DNA from: Dallia pectoralis
Lineage: Eukaryota; Chordata; Actinopteri; Esociformes; Umbridae
Length of the DNA stretch: 64,000 bases
Direction: 5' to 3'
Assembly (NCBI GenBank): GCA_029465975.1
Contig: CM055744.1
Location: 6,793,192-6,857,191, forward strand
Each line of letters begins with the position of its first letter. Position 1 is the first letter of the stretch. The notes beneath the pieces were generated by a model. It did not search any database, was not told the DNA's origin, and worked only from the letters and a program-made list of their open reading frames with translations. The translations under genes were made by a program, and so were the position numbers. Below, in pieces: positions 1 through 14,084 of this stretch.

Positions 1-919
1 TCCTCACTGCCGCCCTATACCAAAGCACACTGACTCTATCGCCCTGATTATAGGGACAGATGTTCCTCACTGCCGCCCTATACCAAAGCACACTGACTCT
101 ATCGCCCTGATTATAGGGACAGATGTTCCTCACTGCCGCCCTATACCAAAGCACACTGACTCTATCGCCCTGATTATAGGGACAGATGTTCCTCACTGCC
201 GCCCTATACCAAAGCACACTGACTCTATCGCCCTGATTATAGGGACAGATGTTCCTCACTGCCGCCCTATACCAAAGCACACTGACTCTATCGCCCTGAT
301 TATAGGGACAGATGTTCCTCACTGCCGCCCTATACCAAAGCACAGTGACTCTATCGCCCTGATTATAGGGACAGATGTTCCTCACTGCCGCCCTATACCA
401 AAGCACACTGACTCTATCGCCCTGATTATAGGGACAGATGTTCCTCACTGCCGCCCTATACCAAAGCACACTGACTCTATCGCCCTGATTATAGGGACAG
501 ATGTTCCTCACTGCCGCCCTATACCAAAGCACACTGACTCTATCGCCCTGATTATAGGGACAGATGTTCCTCACTGCCGCCCTATACCAAAGCACACTGA
601 CTCTATCGCCCTGATTATAGGGACAGATGTTCCTCACTGCCGCCCTATACCAAAGCACACTGACTCTATCGCCCTGATTATAGGGACAGATGTTCCTCAC
701 TGCCGCCCTATACCAAAGCACACTGACTCTATCGCCCTGATTATAGGGACAGATGTTCCTCACTGCCGCCCTATACCAAAGCACACTGACTCTATCGCCC
801 TGATTATAGGGACAGATGTTCCTCACTGCCGCCCTATACCAAAGCACACTGACTCTATCGCCCTGATTATAGGGACAGATGTTCCTCACTGCCGCCCTAT
901 ACCAAAGCACACTGACTCT
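1..919. repeat. minisatellite, 63-bp unit, about 14.6 copies
   Basis: Near-identical 63-bp units run from the window edge to about 919, so the array probably continues to the left. Each unit begins TCCTCACTGCCGCCCTATAC and ends GGGACAGATGT. The only clear variant is CACAGTGAC in place of CACACTGAC near 342. Each unit contains a 7-bp inverted repeat, CCCTATA and TATAGGG, about 30 bp apart. No long reading frame crosses the array although 63 is a multiple of three. Very low divergence suggests recent expansion or homogenisation. Confidence 0.97.
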
Positions 920-1527
920 GTCACCAAGCAGTATCACAGGACGCAGTTCCTCAGGGTTTGTCTTCCTCATTATAATACTGGCTAACTTGAAGCATTGAAA
1001 ACAGACACATACTGGCTTTTGTTTTTGATTTATCTTGAAAATGTATTTAGTGTCTGTCTTTCCTCAACCACCTCCCACCCTCCTCCGGTCCGCTTGTCCC
1101 TTGGCCAGACATTCCCAAAGTAGTCAGTATTCCACGGAACAGTTTATTCACCCCTGGACTGTCAGCAGCCATACACAGGGATCACTTCAGAACCAGAACA
1201 TAAAGATTCATATCACACTGCAAAGATGTGATCTCTAAGCCGGTTCCAACTTTTCCAGACCAAATGTTCGAAGTGAAAAAAATATCTGTGGCGTCAGCTT
1301 TTACTTTTGCTTTGCCTCACAAAGAAAGCCAGCCAACTGCAGCCAACTGCTGGGCCGGGTTGGTTGTCCTTTAGGGGGAGGGTGGGGGGGGCTGTGTTGG
1401 GTGAGACACGATGTTGCACAGCTGAATGTCCTTCTACAGGATCCATGTAGGAGTGTTAGGTTTGGGTCATTGACTGGTTCTGGAGTTAGGATGATAAGGA
1501 TGGCAGGTTGGTAGGACCTATGTTTGT
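920..1527. other. unannotated unique sequence
   Basis: I see no exon, RNA gene or repeat here. The stretch has a G-rich patch near 1374-1391 (GGGGGAGGGTGGGGGGGG). A 67-codon frame at 1035-1238 resembles no protein I know. Confidence 0.5.
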
Positions 1528-2739
<1,212 letters not shown>

Positions 2740-5700
2740 TTCCACACTAATGGAGTCAGAACCTTATTGAGCATCTGACCAATTACTAAAAACATTACTT
2801 CCTGGTTAACCAAGTTTATGGTGGTACGTAAACAATTCTCCTCCTGTATTTTCCTGTATGTACAGAATCCAATGGGTTGTACCAGAATGGATCATATCTG
2901 AAGGGCTGCGGGAACGCCCAATGACAGAAAAAGCAAGAGAATGTGATTTTATGTCAGTAAAAATATGTGTCCATCTCTCCTCCAAGGAGTAGTTTAGGTT
3001 AATGGAATGCCAAGACAATATTTGTTGTGTTTTTAATAGAGAAACACGCACATACATCACATTATCTTTCTCACCTCTTTTTAGGAGATGGCTCACACAA
3101 AAGCTTATCACCTTCATCAAACTGGTCAAAGCTCATTGTTAATCATAGATGTGAACTCCATTTGGCCGTAGTACTGTTTTAAAAGTCTTAAAAGTGTTTG
3201 AAGTGTCTCCCCTTATCAGAGACAAAGCAATTGCTGATTTATTCTCATGAGTGCGAGAGGAGGGAAGACGCTCAGCTGGCCTGTTGGACGTGCTGGCAGA
3301 ACCCATCTGGAGGGAGGCTTTTTCTGGGGTCTGGTTACCTCGGCTCACCTTGGCAGCCTTTGTGTCCCGGGGAAGTGTGTGTGAAAGACAAGCTCTCCGG
3401 ACAGATGGAGGGTTGAAATGAAGGGGGAGAGGTCTCCAGAGGCTGAGTCTAAACCAGTAGTTATTCAGCGGGTTCACCAGGAGAGGATTTTAGATAATTG
3501 CAGTAGTTAAGTAAAAAATGGCCGCATATGAAGTGAAATGGTAAATACACAATCCTGAAAACAAATATTGCTAATAATGTAATGTTAGCATACTTCGTGC
3601 CCTATTGTGTAGTGGGCTTCTGCACTCATTCTCTACGAACGAGTGAAGTTACGTATGAGAAATCTGATCCCTTGATGTCACTGGCCTGTAGCACACAGCT
3701 GGAGTGTGTATGCTTTCTAGTCGTTGCTGCAACATGCTGCCCTTATCGTTTTCATCTCAGCCTTTTTTCTTTCTTGCCAGACTAAATATCTTTAAGGATT
3801 ATTGTCACTTTTATTAGTCTGCTTTGGAAGGGACTGCAAACGTGCAGCTGTTAAATCTCTCTGGTGACCTGACGCTGAGTATCAGGGGGTTCGGGTTACC
3901 TCCACACTGATGTAGACCACTCCATCCGATGAGACCAGTTTCTCATTTTTATATTAAATAATTTGGCTAGATGTTTAATTACCAGTTTGTCTCTGCCCAT
4001 ACAATCCCGTTAATTGTAGTTTGTTGGGTTTAACAGCAGACAACTTGAAGAGCTTAAGCTTGGTTTGTCGCAGTCCTTCTCCTTATACAGACGGGTGACA
4101 AATTTTAAAAAGAAAATTAAAAAATGCGTATTCTTTTGTACTGGCATAGTAGGTGATACAATTAAGCATTTTACATTGTATCCTATCAGGCCCAGTTGAC
4201 CTCAGTTTTAGATCAAGGTGGCAAGAAAATAGGATCTGGGTAACTTTTGAAAGAGGGTTCATCAAATACAGTATAGACAGTGTTGAAGTATAGACAGTGT
4301 TAAAGCTCGTATAAACAGTATGTTCTCGTTCTACGAAACGAAGGCTATCGCACAACAACCCAACAACAGTGCTCCCTTAACCGAACAGTGCAAACTGACT
4401 CTAACCGGAATATAAAGAGGAGTAGGAGGCACGATGCAGAACTGAGCACAAATACATTAGAGTGTAACTTTAGATATGGATGCCTCATGAAGCTGTTGTG
4501 GCGACTCGTGGTTGTCATGAGTGAGGTCTTTTCCTTACTTCGAGGTGCTTTTCAGTTGTCCCACACTTCATTCAGTTATGATGGTAAAGATGCGCACCAG
4601 TTTTGTGTTGTGTCAGTAGTAGGCCTATTTAAGTTCCAATTGTTTGGTTCTTGGCTCTGTATTATTTGACGTTACGTCCGTCCTTTAAATTTAAACTAAG
4701 CTGATCATTTCTACTGATTTAGAAACTCTTTTTAGACGACTGCTGATCTCTTAAACCCTAAAGCATTCAAATGTTGAAACTGTAATTGTTTAGTAATGTC
4801 AACACTGCTAGCTACATTACCAACCACTTGATGTTTTTTACTGTTTTTACTGTAACTAGCATCTGTTCTTCCCAACTCCTGTCCTCAAGTATTTTACCAA
4901 CAATAGAAAGAAAAATATTATTTTTTTTTTTTGGGGGGAGGTTTCACCTTTGCCTTGCAGTCTTCAATTAACATTAGTAAAGCCTTCCTTGGCAGTACTG
5001 TTGCCCAAAACAAAGACAGTAATCGAAACAAAGACAGTTCTGAACGATTCCTCAGCAGTGTAATCTGAGAAAGCAATGAAAGGAGGACTCCAGATCGCAC
5101 TCTAACTATTAAACCTAAAATGTGACTTTAGTCTGCTATGTGTGTTTTCTCTCCCTGTAGCTAAGGGTCTGTGGCAGTATGACCTAACTGTTTCTGCTTG
5201 TTCGGCCCTTCAGCCGCTTGAATCTTTGGCCCCCGACTGAAACATGAATTACCTCAGAGAATACTGCCATTTCAGCTGCTCTTTCATCTGTTGGTTCTCC
5301 AATATTCAGAAAACATCTGGTCGTCATGGCGCTGACAACTGGCTACCCATTTCCCTGATAATTTTCTCACATGTGTTTTCTTTTAAACCCAATGCTTAAA
5401 TGCAAAGATAGGTTTCAGTTGCAAATGACAAATATAATAATGTCACCCTTTGTCATGGACCCAGAGAATCTGACCATAGTATGGTTGGCATAGGAGACTA
5501 CTTTAATGAGTAGGACATTTTAAAATGATTGCTCACCGCTCATATTACCCGGCGACATTCACTTATCAACGTTTGCCTTTTCATCACTTTCCTCTTTTGA
5601 TCTCGCCCCTTTCCCGGTCACTTCTCAATCAGGACGAGGCAATGCGCTTGACCTCAATTTAGCTAGTTTCTGTTTGTGATCTAATGTGGCATCATTCAGT

Positions 5701-7610
5701 TTCACATCACCACAGTCTGGATACTCGTTCTGTAACTCTCTAGTTGAAGATAGCATCTCTGCTTTAAGAACATGGTGCCCATCAGCAGAGCAGTGAGGGG
5801 AACTGCCATGCTAACTTAAGGCTATACTCAAACCTAGTTTGGGGGCTTTGTTGTGCCACCTGTGGTCACTTTGGAGGGCACCTCCTTCTGTATAATTGCC
5901 AAATTATTCATGTAGTCAACTGTACTACAGTTCAGTCTTATCTACCAACACATTACCGTGAATATTATAGTTAAGGATAAATACTTTTCTTTTTCCAATT
6001 GCTGAAACACAATTTTGGAAACTAGGCTGGTTTTATCAAAATACTTAACACAATTCACAAAACCACACACCGAAACTGCAAAATACTTCATATAATCCTG
6101 TAAAATGAAGCACTGCAATCAAAACTACACACTGTCTAACCAACTACACACTGTTGGGCATAATGAAAAACACTCTCGTCTTTAGTATGCTTTGCCATAA
6201 TACTAAAATTGTTCAAATACACACATGTTGAAACATTTATTTTTTATTTTTCACCAAACAAGTCAGTGCAACATATGCACAGCAGTTATATTAACACTGG
6301 AATGAACAAAAATATGCTCACAAAAACTACTCCTGCAACATCTTCCATTGTTGTTGTAAAGAAAAAGGTAGTCACCTGTGGTCTTTTCATAGTCTTTATT
6401 TCCTGATTGAAGTGGTAACAATTGACCATTGAGGTGTTTGGCCAGATGGCACACATATTGGCCAATTAGTGTCATGTTGTATCATTTTGAATGTCAGTGT
6501 TTTGAAATGGCAAACATCAGATTGTTGTGTCTTATGCAGAGAACTGTGTTCAGTCCATTTAAAAAGTGCCATTTTGAATTGCAAATTGTGTGTAAAGCAG
6601 AAAATGTGTTTAGACTTTTGGAGACTTGATAAGAGGTTTTGCTCTCTGTGTGTCAGTTTAAATAATTGTACTGTGCATGTCATTTAGGTGTGTTAGAAAT
6701 TGGAAAAAAAATGTTAAAAAAATTCCACATACAATACTGTATTTGACCATGGTCATGTCTGCTTCAACGCAACAGCAAATTATATAATATGCAGATGTAT
6801 CTTTCGTTAAAGTGAATGCTAATAATTAAGTGAATATTTTAGTGTATTGTACTATGTGCAACTGCATCAACTAATATTTAATTTCTGTGCTTCAAACACA
6901 GCAGTGTTTAAAGCATAGGAGACAATTTGTTTTATTTCATATGGATGACAAAGTCATGCTCTTTGGGCTAATGGCTAGTGAACACCTGCGTTTACCACCC
7001 ATGAAAATGAACCAGTATGAGTAGTTATTACTATCATAAATATGATTCAATCCCACAATTCATATTGAGGGCATTCTACTGGAGTGGTGTATCCATCTGC
7101 TACACAAGCATCTCTGCGTATTTTTGCTTTGCTAAAACAGGAAACGGTTCTTTGCTGGCCAACAATTTCCCGAACGATACAATTGTACTCTAGAATAGGG
7201 ACAAGGACTGTGGACTTTAAACAGCTGTTTCCCTAAAATACAAGCCCTCCTCTTTCCTCGCTACGGTTGTTATTGTCTTTATAGAAGCAAAAAAACGTAA
7301 ACAAACAGAAGGCAGCCGTCGTCGACCCCAGAGAGCAACTCCAAGTATCATTTTTCACTGTGTGTTGATGTTTTTCACAACAGGGGACTGCACGGGTCAT
7401 AAAAAAAGGAATACGTTTGGGAAGCAATGAAACATGACACCGTGACAGATTCTAATCTCTGAGATTGACATGTCGTAATGCCATGTTCAATTCAAGCTTT
7501 TCTTCTGTTTAATGAGACATTGGTGTTTTTCTTGACACAGTTATTTGTACATTAATATTGCGGTTTGGTGCTGAAAAAAAGGGAATGAACAAAAGCAAAG
7601 GGTTTCAACT
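2740..7610. other. intergenic or intronic sequence, no gene recognised
   Basis: This 4.9-kb AT-rich stretch has no frame longer than about 110 codons, and none resembles a known protein. A T11-G6 homopolymer pair lies at about 4921-4938. The part near 6000-6700 is rich in short AT/TG words and reads like an old degenerate interspersed element, but I cannot classify it or find its ends. Confidence 0.45.
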
Positions 7611-8010
7611 ATGTAATCCAGTGGACAGTGCCTGTCTGGTACAGTGTTAGTGGATGTACAGTGGAGACATTTGATATAATCCAGTGTGCAGTGTCTGTCC
7701 GGTACAGTGTAAGTGGATGCAAAGTGGAGACATTTGATATAATCCAGTGTACAGTGCCTGTCTGGTACAGTGTTAGTGGATGTACAGTGGAGACATTTGA
7801 TATAATCCAATATAATCCAGTGGACAGTGCCTGTCTGGTACAGTGTTAGTGGATGCACAGTGGAGACATTTGATATAATCCAATATAATCCAGTGGACAG
7901 TGCCTGTCTGGTACAGTGTTTGTGGATGCAAAGTGGAGACATTTGATATAATCCAATATAATCCAGTGTACAGTGCCTGTCTGGTACAGTGTTAGTGGAT
8001 GTACAGTGGA
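7611..8010. repeat. minisatellite with 63-bp and 73-bp units, about 6 copies
   Basis: The word GAGACATTTGATATAATCCA recurs at 7664, 7727, 7790, 7863 and 7936. The first intervals are 63 bp and the later ones 73 bp. The longer units carry a 10-bp internal duplication in which AATCCAATATAATCCAG replaces AATCCAG. The 178-codon minus-strand frame across it (repeating STNTVPDRHCTLDYIKCLH) is the array in translation. Confidence 0.93.
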
Positions 8011-8462
8011 CATTTGATATACTAATATGTTCTGCAGGACAATACACTTGTCCAGAAACGTGCCACAGGAATACCACCCAGAAATCAATATTGTATCAAA
8101 GTTCCTTTACTTTTGCCCAGATCTTTCCAAATAAAGCAATGTCTCCACATCCTACAGGCCTACAGTATTACCATAAGTAATAGAATCCAGTGATATCGTG
8201 TTATTTCATCCAGTTTAACTGATTGTGTTACCATGACTGATCGGTCCCCTACGTGTTGATAGAGGATTGGGGGTCAGGTGTTTGCTCCCCTAATGATGCC
8301 CCTGGGTGCAGTTTGTTGAAATTGGAACCACAGACCCTTAAACCAGAGAAGGAAAGTGCTCCACTAGCAGAAACACGACCCAGCCCCCGAGACTCATGGA
8401 GGGGTGGAGAGTCCAGCCGGGCAGTCAGCTATACAGTCAGCCAACTGATTGGGCTCCCCGGC

Positions 8463-8625
8463 ACTGCTCCTCCCCAGCTCTGCTCCTCCCCAGCTCTGCT
8501 CCTCCCCAGCTCTGCTCCTCCCCAGCTCTGCTCCTCCCCAGCTCTGCTCCTCCCCAGCTCTGCTCCTCCCCAGCTCTGCTCCTCCCTGGCTCTGCTCCTC
8601 CCCAGCTCTGCTCCTCTCTGGCTGG
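8463..8625. repeat. 17-bp minisatellite, about 9 copies
   Basis: Tandem copies of CAGCTCTGCTCCTCCCC, with single-base variants (CCTGGC) near 8585. Because 17 is not a multiple of three, several frames stay open across it and give SAPPQLCSSPALLLP or EEQSWGGAELGRSRAG peptides, which I regard as artefacts. The strand is strongly pyrimidine-rich. Confidence 0.93.
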
Positions 8626-8835
8626 CCTGGCTGTGGAAGCTTTCCAGGAGTGGATCTTTACTAATGTGCCTGCCTGCTGTGGACAGCCCACATCCTGCTC
8701 CTTTATTGGCCCCACACCCGCCTCCTCTCTCCCATACATGTCCTCCGACTGCACCCTGTCCTTGGGTCTTCTTACCTCTCATCCTGTCCTCCCTCCTCGG
8801 CCTCTCCTCCAGTCTGTCCTTGCCCTCTCCCTGTC

Positions 8836-8888
8836 TCTCTCTCTCTCTCCTTCCTAATTGAATTAACTGTGTCAGAGTGGAGGAGGCT

Positions 8889-8940
<52 letters not shown>
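8836..8940. repeat. CT dinucleotide microsatellite
   Basis: An imperfect run at 8836-8850 is followed by a nearly pure CT run from about 8889 to 8939. The polypyrimidine/polypurine mirror symmetry makes it a candidate for triplex DNA. No gene is attached to it. Confidence 0.93.
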
Positions 8941-8945
<5 letters not shown>

Positions 8946-9230
8946 TCTCTCTCCAAGGCCGGGCGAATCCTTCTCTCTGACACAGCTGCCTTGTTAGATG
9001 GCTGTAAAAATGAGGGCTATTTTCTGCCTTCTCAGGAAGTGCTGTATTGAAACCAGATTTCCCAGAGAGAGAGAGACTGGGGGAATAATCCTGTCTCTCT
9101 GTGTAGATAACTGTATTCCTTTAACTCTCCTTAATTAATCTGCTGCTTGGTTTGGAATGATCTTGTGTCATCATCTCTTAATCAACTGCCAAGTCTGATC
9201 TGAAGGGAGTCATCAGGAGTGTGACTAGAA

Positions 9231-9350
9231 TGTCAGCTCTTCACGGTTGTTCTTCTATGGTGGTGTGTTTAGATGTAGAGAGGAGAATGTCAGCTCTTCA
9301 CTGTTCGTCTTCTATGGTGGTGTGTTTAGATGTAGAGAGGAGAATGTTAA
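9231..9350. repeat. 57-bp tandem duplication
   Basis: TGTCAGCTCTTCAC and the following TTCTATGGTGGTGTGTTTAG occur twice with a 57-bp period (GTCAGCTC at 9232 and 9289). A third, diverged start follows at about 9345. Confidence 0.85.
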
Positions 9351-9456
9351 TAGCTACCTCTTTTGTTTGAGGATGGGTTTCTTAAATTGCAGTGCACACA
9401 TCTGCCACGGAAATGTAATGGGCAGGCGAGCTAAGATAAAGAGGGAGGTAAAGATT

Positions 9457-9490
9457 TGTGTGTGTGTGTGTGTGTGTGCGTGCGTGCGTC
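9457..9490. repeat. TG microsatellite with CGTG tail
   Basis: A TG run of about ten units changes into GCGTGCGTGCGTC. Alternating purine-pyrimidine sequence of this kind is Z-DNA-prone. Confidence 0.85.
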
Positions 9491-10569
9491 TAGTGTCTCA
9501 GTGAGTGTGTGTCAGCCTCTTTGCACCGTCCACTGAAGAATCCTTTTTTGGTAAACCTGATCTGAGACCTCTGGCCCTCCTACAGCAGACCTGACAGCAT
9601 GTTGCTGCATTGTGGAGGTGTAACTCAACACTCAACACAATCTGTGACCTGAAGGAAACAAGGACAGCTCGTCTCAACCGTCTCCCGGTTCCTATCCAGA
9701 CTTTTATAGCGGTTGCTTATAACGTTTCTTATGTTTCCGTGGTTATTAATGTTAGTATCATGTCGTTGGCTCAATCCCAGAACCTGTCATATGTCTGGGT
9801 TGTCTGGTTGTCATCCACACCTACTTTAAAGCATGCTGCGGTAGGACTGTCACCTGGGTAGATTTGGCTGTCTAATGTGAGTGTGCTGGATCCCACATCT
9901 CATGTAGGGTACAATGACCAAGAGATTGATGGGAATGGCGGCCCTCTGTAGTCATGGTTCTCCTAAACCACTGATAAAGTGCACCATGCACAATAAAAAA
10001 TGACACAAATAAAACATTATCGGTTCTACCCCCGGGTAACAACACCAACGTAGAAGGGTTCCAAAGACATCCGTATCCAGTGCTTTACTAATTACGTTTA
10101 AATGTTATTCTTCCATCACTGGTTTCCTCTCTTTTTCATGGATAAATTAGTAGATCTGCAGAAAGTCAACTTGAAAACATGAACATTTCATTTCAGTTCA
10201 CCAAAACTCCAAAACTTGCAATTTAATATGTTCCTTCTCTGAAGTCTTGGTCTGTTCAGCCAGACACAACTGAGTTGAGAAAAACTGGTCCCCAGGTCCA
10301 AAAAATGAATTTAGATGTTAGACATAGTTTTCCACAGTTACACTAGTTTCTTTCCAGTGTGCCACAAGCTCATATACTGCAGATACTGAAATCTGAATGT
10401 CAGTGCGATAAAACACGTAACTGTTTGTACAATAATGATCATAAATGTATATCACACCAACATGTTTTACTTCCTGGTTTACACCTCAAATAATTTCACT
10501 TAGCCTGCATTTCATGGCTACACCTTTGAATGTTTATTTCAGTATGTGTAGCCACTCACCCTAAATAAA
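9491..10569. other. no gene recognised
   Basis: Unique-looking sequence. Frames are short and not protein-like. I see no splice-site-flanked exon that I can assign. Confidence 0.45.
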
Positions 10570-10800
10570 TATAAATGCTGCGCTTTTATATAGCGCTTTT
10601 ATCCAAAGCACTTTACAGATCCTGCGTCACATTCACCCATTCATTCATCCACATCTACCATGCAAGGCGACTGCAGGCTCGCCAGGGGTTAGGTGTCTCG
10701 CTCATGACATTTTCCCAGGAGGAACCGGGGATCGTACCACCAACCTTCCGATTGATAGACCACCGACTCATCCCACTGAGCCACTGACGCCCTTGTCCTA
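10570..10800. repeat. dispersed teleost repeat fragment
   Basis: The stretch containing ATAGCGCTTTTATCCAAAGC, CATTCACCCATTCATTCATC, GGGGATCGTACCACCAACC and GAGCCACTGACGC has the word order of a dispersed repeat I know from many fish genomes. Its class is uncertain to me. The 70-codon frame inside it is not a gene. Confidence 0.5.
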
Positions 10801-12304
10801 CCCACTCTGAACCAATGCAACGGCTGTGTTAATAGCTGGTCCAATTCTATCAAATGCACAACTAGGGATGATTTTATGTAAAAAGTGTTTAGATATATCT
10901 AAATTCTAATTTTCATTGACCCATCTGCATAATGCTTTAGCATTAAACTTGGAATATGAGGTCTGACTTGAAACATGTCCCTATTAGATAAAGGAACCCC
11001 TTCAGTTATACCATAACACACTAAATACTTCAAAAAGTATACTGAAGTATGTAAAATTGTCCCACTTATGTAATGCTTTAGTATACATATAATACATGAT
11101 TGGAATTAGAATTTTAATTTACAAAATGTATGAAATATCTCATATTATAAGTAATGCTTTGTAGTCAAGAGGTACATAAGTCTCACAGTTAGCCGAGTCA
11201 ACTGTCAAACCCCACTGTGTTGCAAAAGCTCCTCCATGAAATTTTCACAACATATTTCTTTCTCCACTCACAGTGTAGGCAGATATACACCCTGTTGTGG
11301 TCTGGAAAAAGACAACAACAAAGAAAGAGAGAGAGAGAGAGGGGGAGAGGGCAAAATAGTAAGGGGTAGGGCAGAGAGAGAGTCATCAAAGAGTCCATGT
11401 TCTCCTGGCGTCCATCCAGATGGTTCCACACACATCACTCTCTGCAGCCCGGCTCTGCCCCAGGAGAACACTGCCTGACTATACTGTGCTCTCCCATGGG
11501 TTTCCTCTCCAACAACCTTGCTGGCATTTCCATGTGGTTGGTTGCCAGTCGGGGGGGGTGTTTCAGTCAACCGTCGGCTTAAAACCATTTATATTTTACG
11601 ACCAGGTCTAATGAACGTGAGAGAACTGTTTTTTGTCGAGGACCGTGCACTCTGTGAGCGTGGTTGTCGTCATTTTAAACCATGTGGGTTTAATCCCCTC
11701 AATATAATCTGTTTGTAAGGCTTCCTAGCAGGACACATGCTACTATGTCGTTGACACACACTGCAGAGGTTTGAGAGCCTGGGGAGTAACTTTAATGTAA
11801 GAGCTTTAGTAAGGCCATCAGTGGGAGTGTATGTGTTTAGCCGGTCTGAAAATGCAGAATCTGATGGACATCAGTATTGAAATCAGTATGGCCTTAAGGT
11901 AATAGAACAGTGCTGATCTAGTCTTTATCATGTTGACACATACTGTAGTAGAGAAGTACTGTCCAGTATTTGGCAGAGTGTTAAAGGGGGTTTTACAGTG
12001 CACCTGTTACATAAATCCAAACATCTGATGAAAACGAATACCTCATTAAATCTTTTTATCTGTTATCCACAGAGACTACGTTAATTTTACTACTTTTTTA
12101 TTGCTGGCCCCTTGTGGAAATCTAACACACTGCACTGGCTTTAAAATCACTCTGCTCTCACCAAATCAGAGACACAGGACTTATTTCATGCTAATGTTGT
12201 CTTGAAGACTTGGAGTAAGACCTCTAAACCAACATCTGACGTGCTTTTGTTCCCCACCGGAGCTCAGTGAAAACATGGCTTGTTGATTTTGGCTAATGTT
12301 GGTA
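10801..12304. other. no gene recognised
   Basis: AT-rich unique sequence with a short GA-rich tract near 11324-11350. Overlapping short frames around 11198-11611 lie on both strands, are mutually exclusive and show no family resemblance. Confidence 0.45.
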
Positions 12305-12744
12305 CAGTGAAAGAAGAAAGTATTTGATCCCCTGCTTATATTGTATGTTAGCCCACAGACAAAGACATGATCAAACTATAATTATACATCTGTGAAGGGA
12401 GCTAAAGGTTAGAGAAGCCAAATGTCAGCCAAACGTCACCCTCGGAGTGGGACAAAATCCTTCTTGAGATGTGTGCAAACCTGATGGCCAACTACAAGAT
12501 ACGTCTGACCTCTTTGATTGCCAACAAGGGTTGTCAGCAAGTACTAAGTCATGTTTTGCAAAGGGTAAAAGTAAAATTCGAATCAATTTATAACTTATTT
12601 TGAATGTGTTATTATGTATTTTGGGGTTATTCTGTCTCTCACTGTTCAAATAAACCTACCATTAAAATTATAGACTGATCATGTCTTTGTCAGTGGGCTA
12701 ACATACAAAATCAGCAGGGGATCAAATACTATCTTTCTTCACTG
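12305..12744 (+). mobile_element. internally deleted Tc1-like transposon
   Basis: The element is flanked by TA dinucleotides (12303-12304 and 12745-12746). Its ends are long imperfect inverted repeats: the left end starts CAGTGAAAGAAGAAAGTATT and the right end, read in reverse, starts CAGTGAAGAAAGATAGTATT. Both continue through TTGATCCCCTGC and GTTAGCCCAC to ACAAAGACATGATCA. Between them, plus strand 12445-12555, is a remnant of the transposase C-terminus, readable as EWDKILLEMCANLMANYK and then RLTSLIANKG. The DDE catalytic region and the N-terminal DNA-binding part are missing, so the copy is non-autonomous. Its right half is homologous to the left end of the element at 56281-58568. Confidence 0.9.
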
Positions 12745-14084
12745 TATAAACATATACTGCTGTATTTGAAAGAAACTCTAAAACAGTAACAACTGTTAAA
12801 ACAGAGATGCAATTCAACTGGAATGTTTTGGAATTGAAGCCATTACTTATCAGGAGTTGCCTTGTAATTGGACAGAACAATGTTTTTTTTTCATGTCTCC
12901 TCTCCTCTAACCACCCAGACTGAGAGATGTGCACATAGGATTTATCTATACCCAAAACACACAGGGTAAAACGGACAACATCGTTATTTCTTCAAAACGT
13001 ATTCAGTCAGTAATCCTTAAAATAATGCTTATTCAAATAACAAATGTACTATGTTGATGATTATATAAAAATAGTCCTAAATACACAGACGACTTAACAT
13101 AGACATAGGTTCCTGTGACAGTCTCACCTTCTGCCTGAATCCAGAAGTGACTCACGCCTGACTGACGCCTTCAGAAATGTCCTGCCCTCTCTTCTTTACG
13201 GCATACAGGTGACCGAATATCACGTGGGTTTTATTAAAATGCCCCTCTGTGTGCGCTCCTCTGATCGTGCATAGGTGTCGTCTTTAAAGGGGAGAAGTGT
13301 ATTGGGCCAGTCTAGTTGAGCTCCAGGCCCAGCTCCCATTTTCAGGGACATTAGCTTATCTGCTACTGCTCCATTTGCCAACATACACAGTTGCTGGTGA
13401 GGTTTCTGCTGATGTGTGTTAGTGTTAGTGCTGGCCAATGATAATATACCCTGATGGAACAAAACATTATGTCACTTTTGACAGTGGACCTGGGTCATCA
13501 TGGGCCTTCTGACTGGTCTGCAGCTACTTGGCCCCATACATAGACACTAACTGTCACTGTGACTTGTGCTACAGTAGTCGGTTCGGACCAGACAGGACAG
13601 CAGACGTTGTGCTCGTGCAACAATGAGCCTTGGACAATGAGCTCCTTGCTGACAAGGAGCCCCCCTTAAGCCATTCCGAGCTGCTCTGTCCCAGTCATCT
13701 GGCTATGCTAATATGGCTCTTGTCAAGGTCTTCACATAATGTTTTGTCTCATCAGTGTATCACATGTTGGTACAAACACTCAAGGACACGGTAACCCAGC
13801 AGAACTTCAGTAAATGACAGGTGTTGAGAGGCCCCCCATGGAGACTTTGATGTGGACTTCAGATGAGGCTGATTAGACCACTCAGACCTCCACTGCAGAA
13901 CAAGGTTAGACCGGCCCGGCGGATATGAGACAGACTTTACTGGCCTTAGAGGGGACATGCTGGCATTTTCTACTCATGGCCTTATGTTTTCTCACGTTCT
14001 GTCAGTTTGTTGATATTTCGTTCAGCTAAGGATTGGTTGTTGCAATTTGCTTTAATCACTTATTATAATGTGTCTATGCATGAT
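12745..14084. other. no gene recognised; small hairpin at 13641-13660
   Basis: Unique sequence without a recognisable exon. A perfect 8-bp stem with a 4-nt loop (GCTCCTTG CTGA CAAGGAGC) lies at 13641-13660. This is short enough to be chance. Confidence 0.4.

Noticed and set aside
8253..8983. Frames of 105-202 codons with SAPPQLCSS or EEQSWGGAE repeats
   Set aside because: They depend on the 17-bp array and CT tract. No splice context or family resemblance.
13641..13660. 8-bp hairpin as a terminator or microRNA
   Set aside because: Too short, with no flanking stem extension. Expected by chance in 64 kb.
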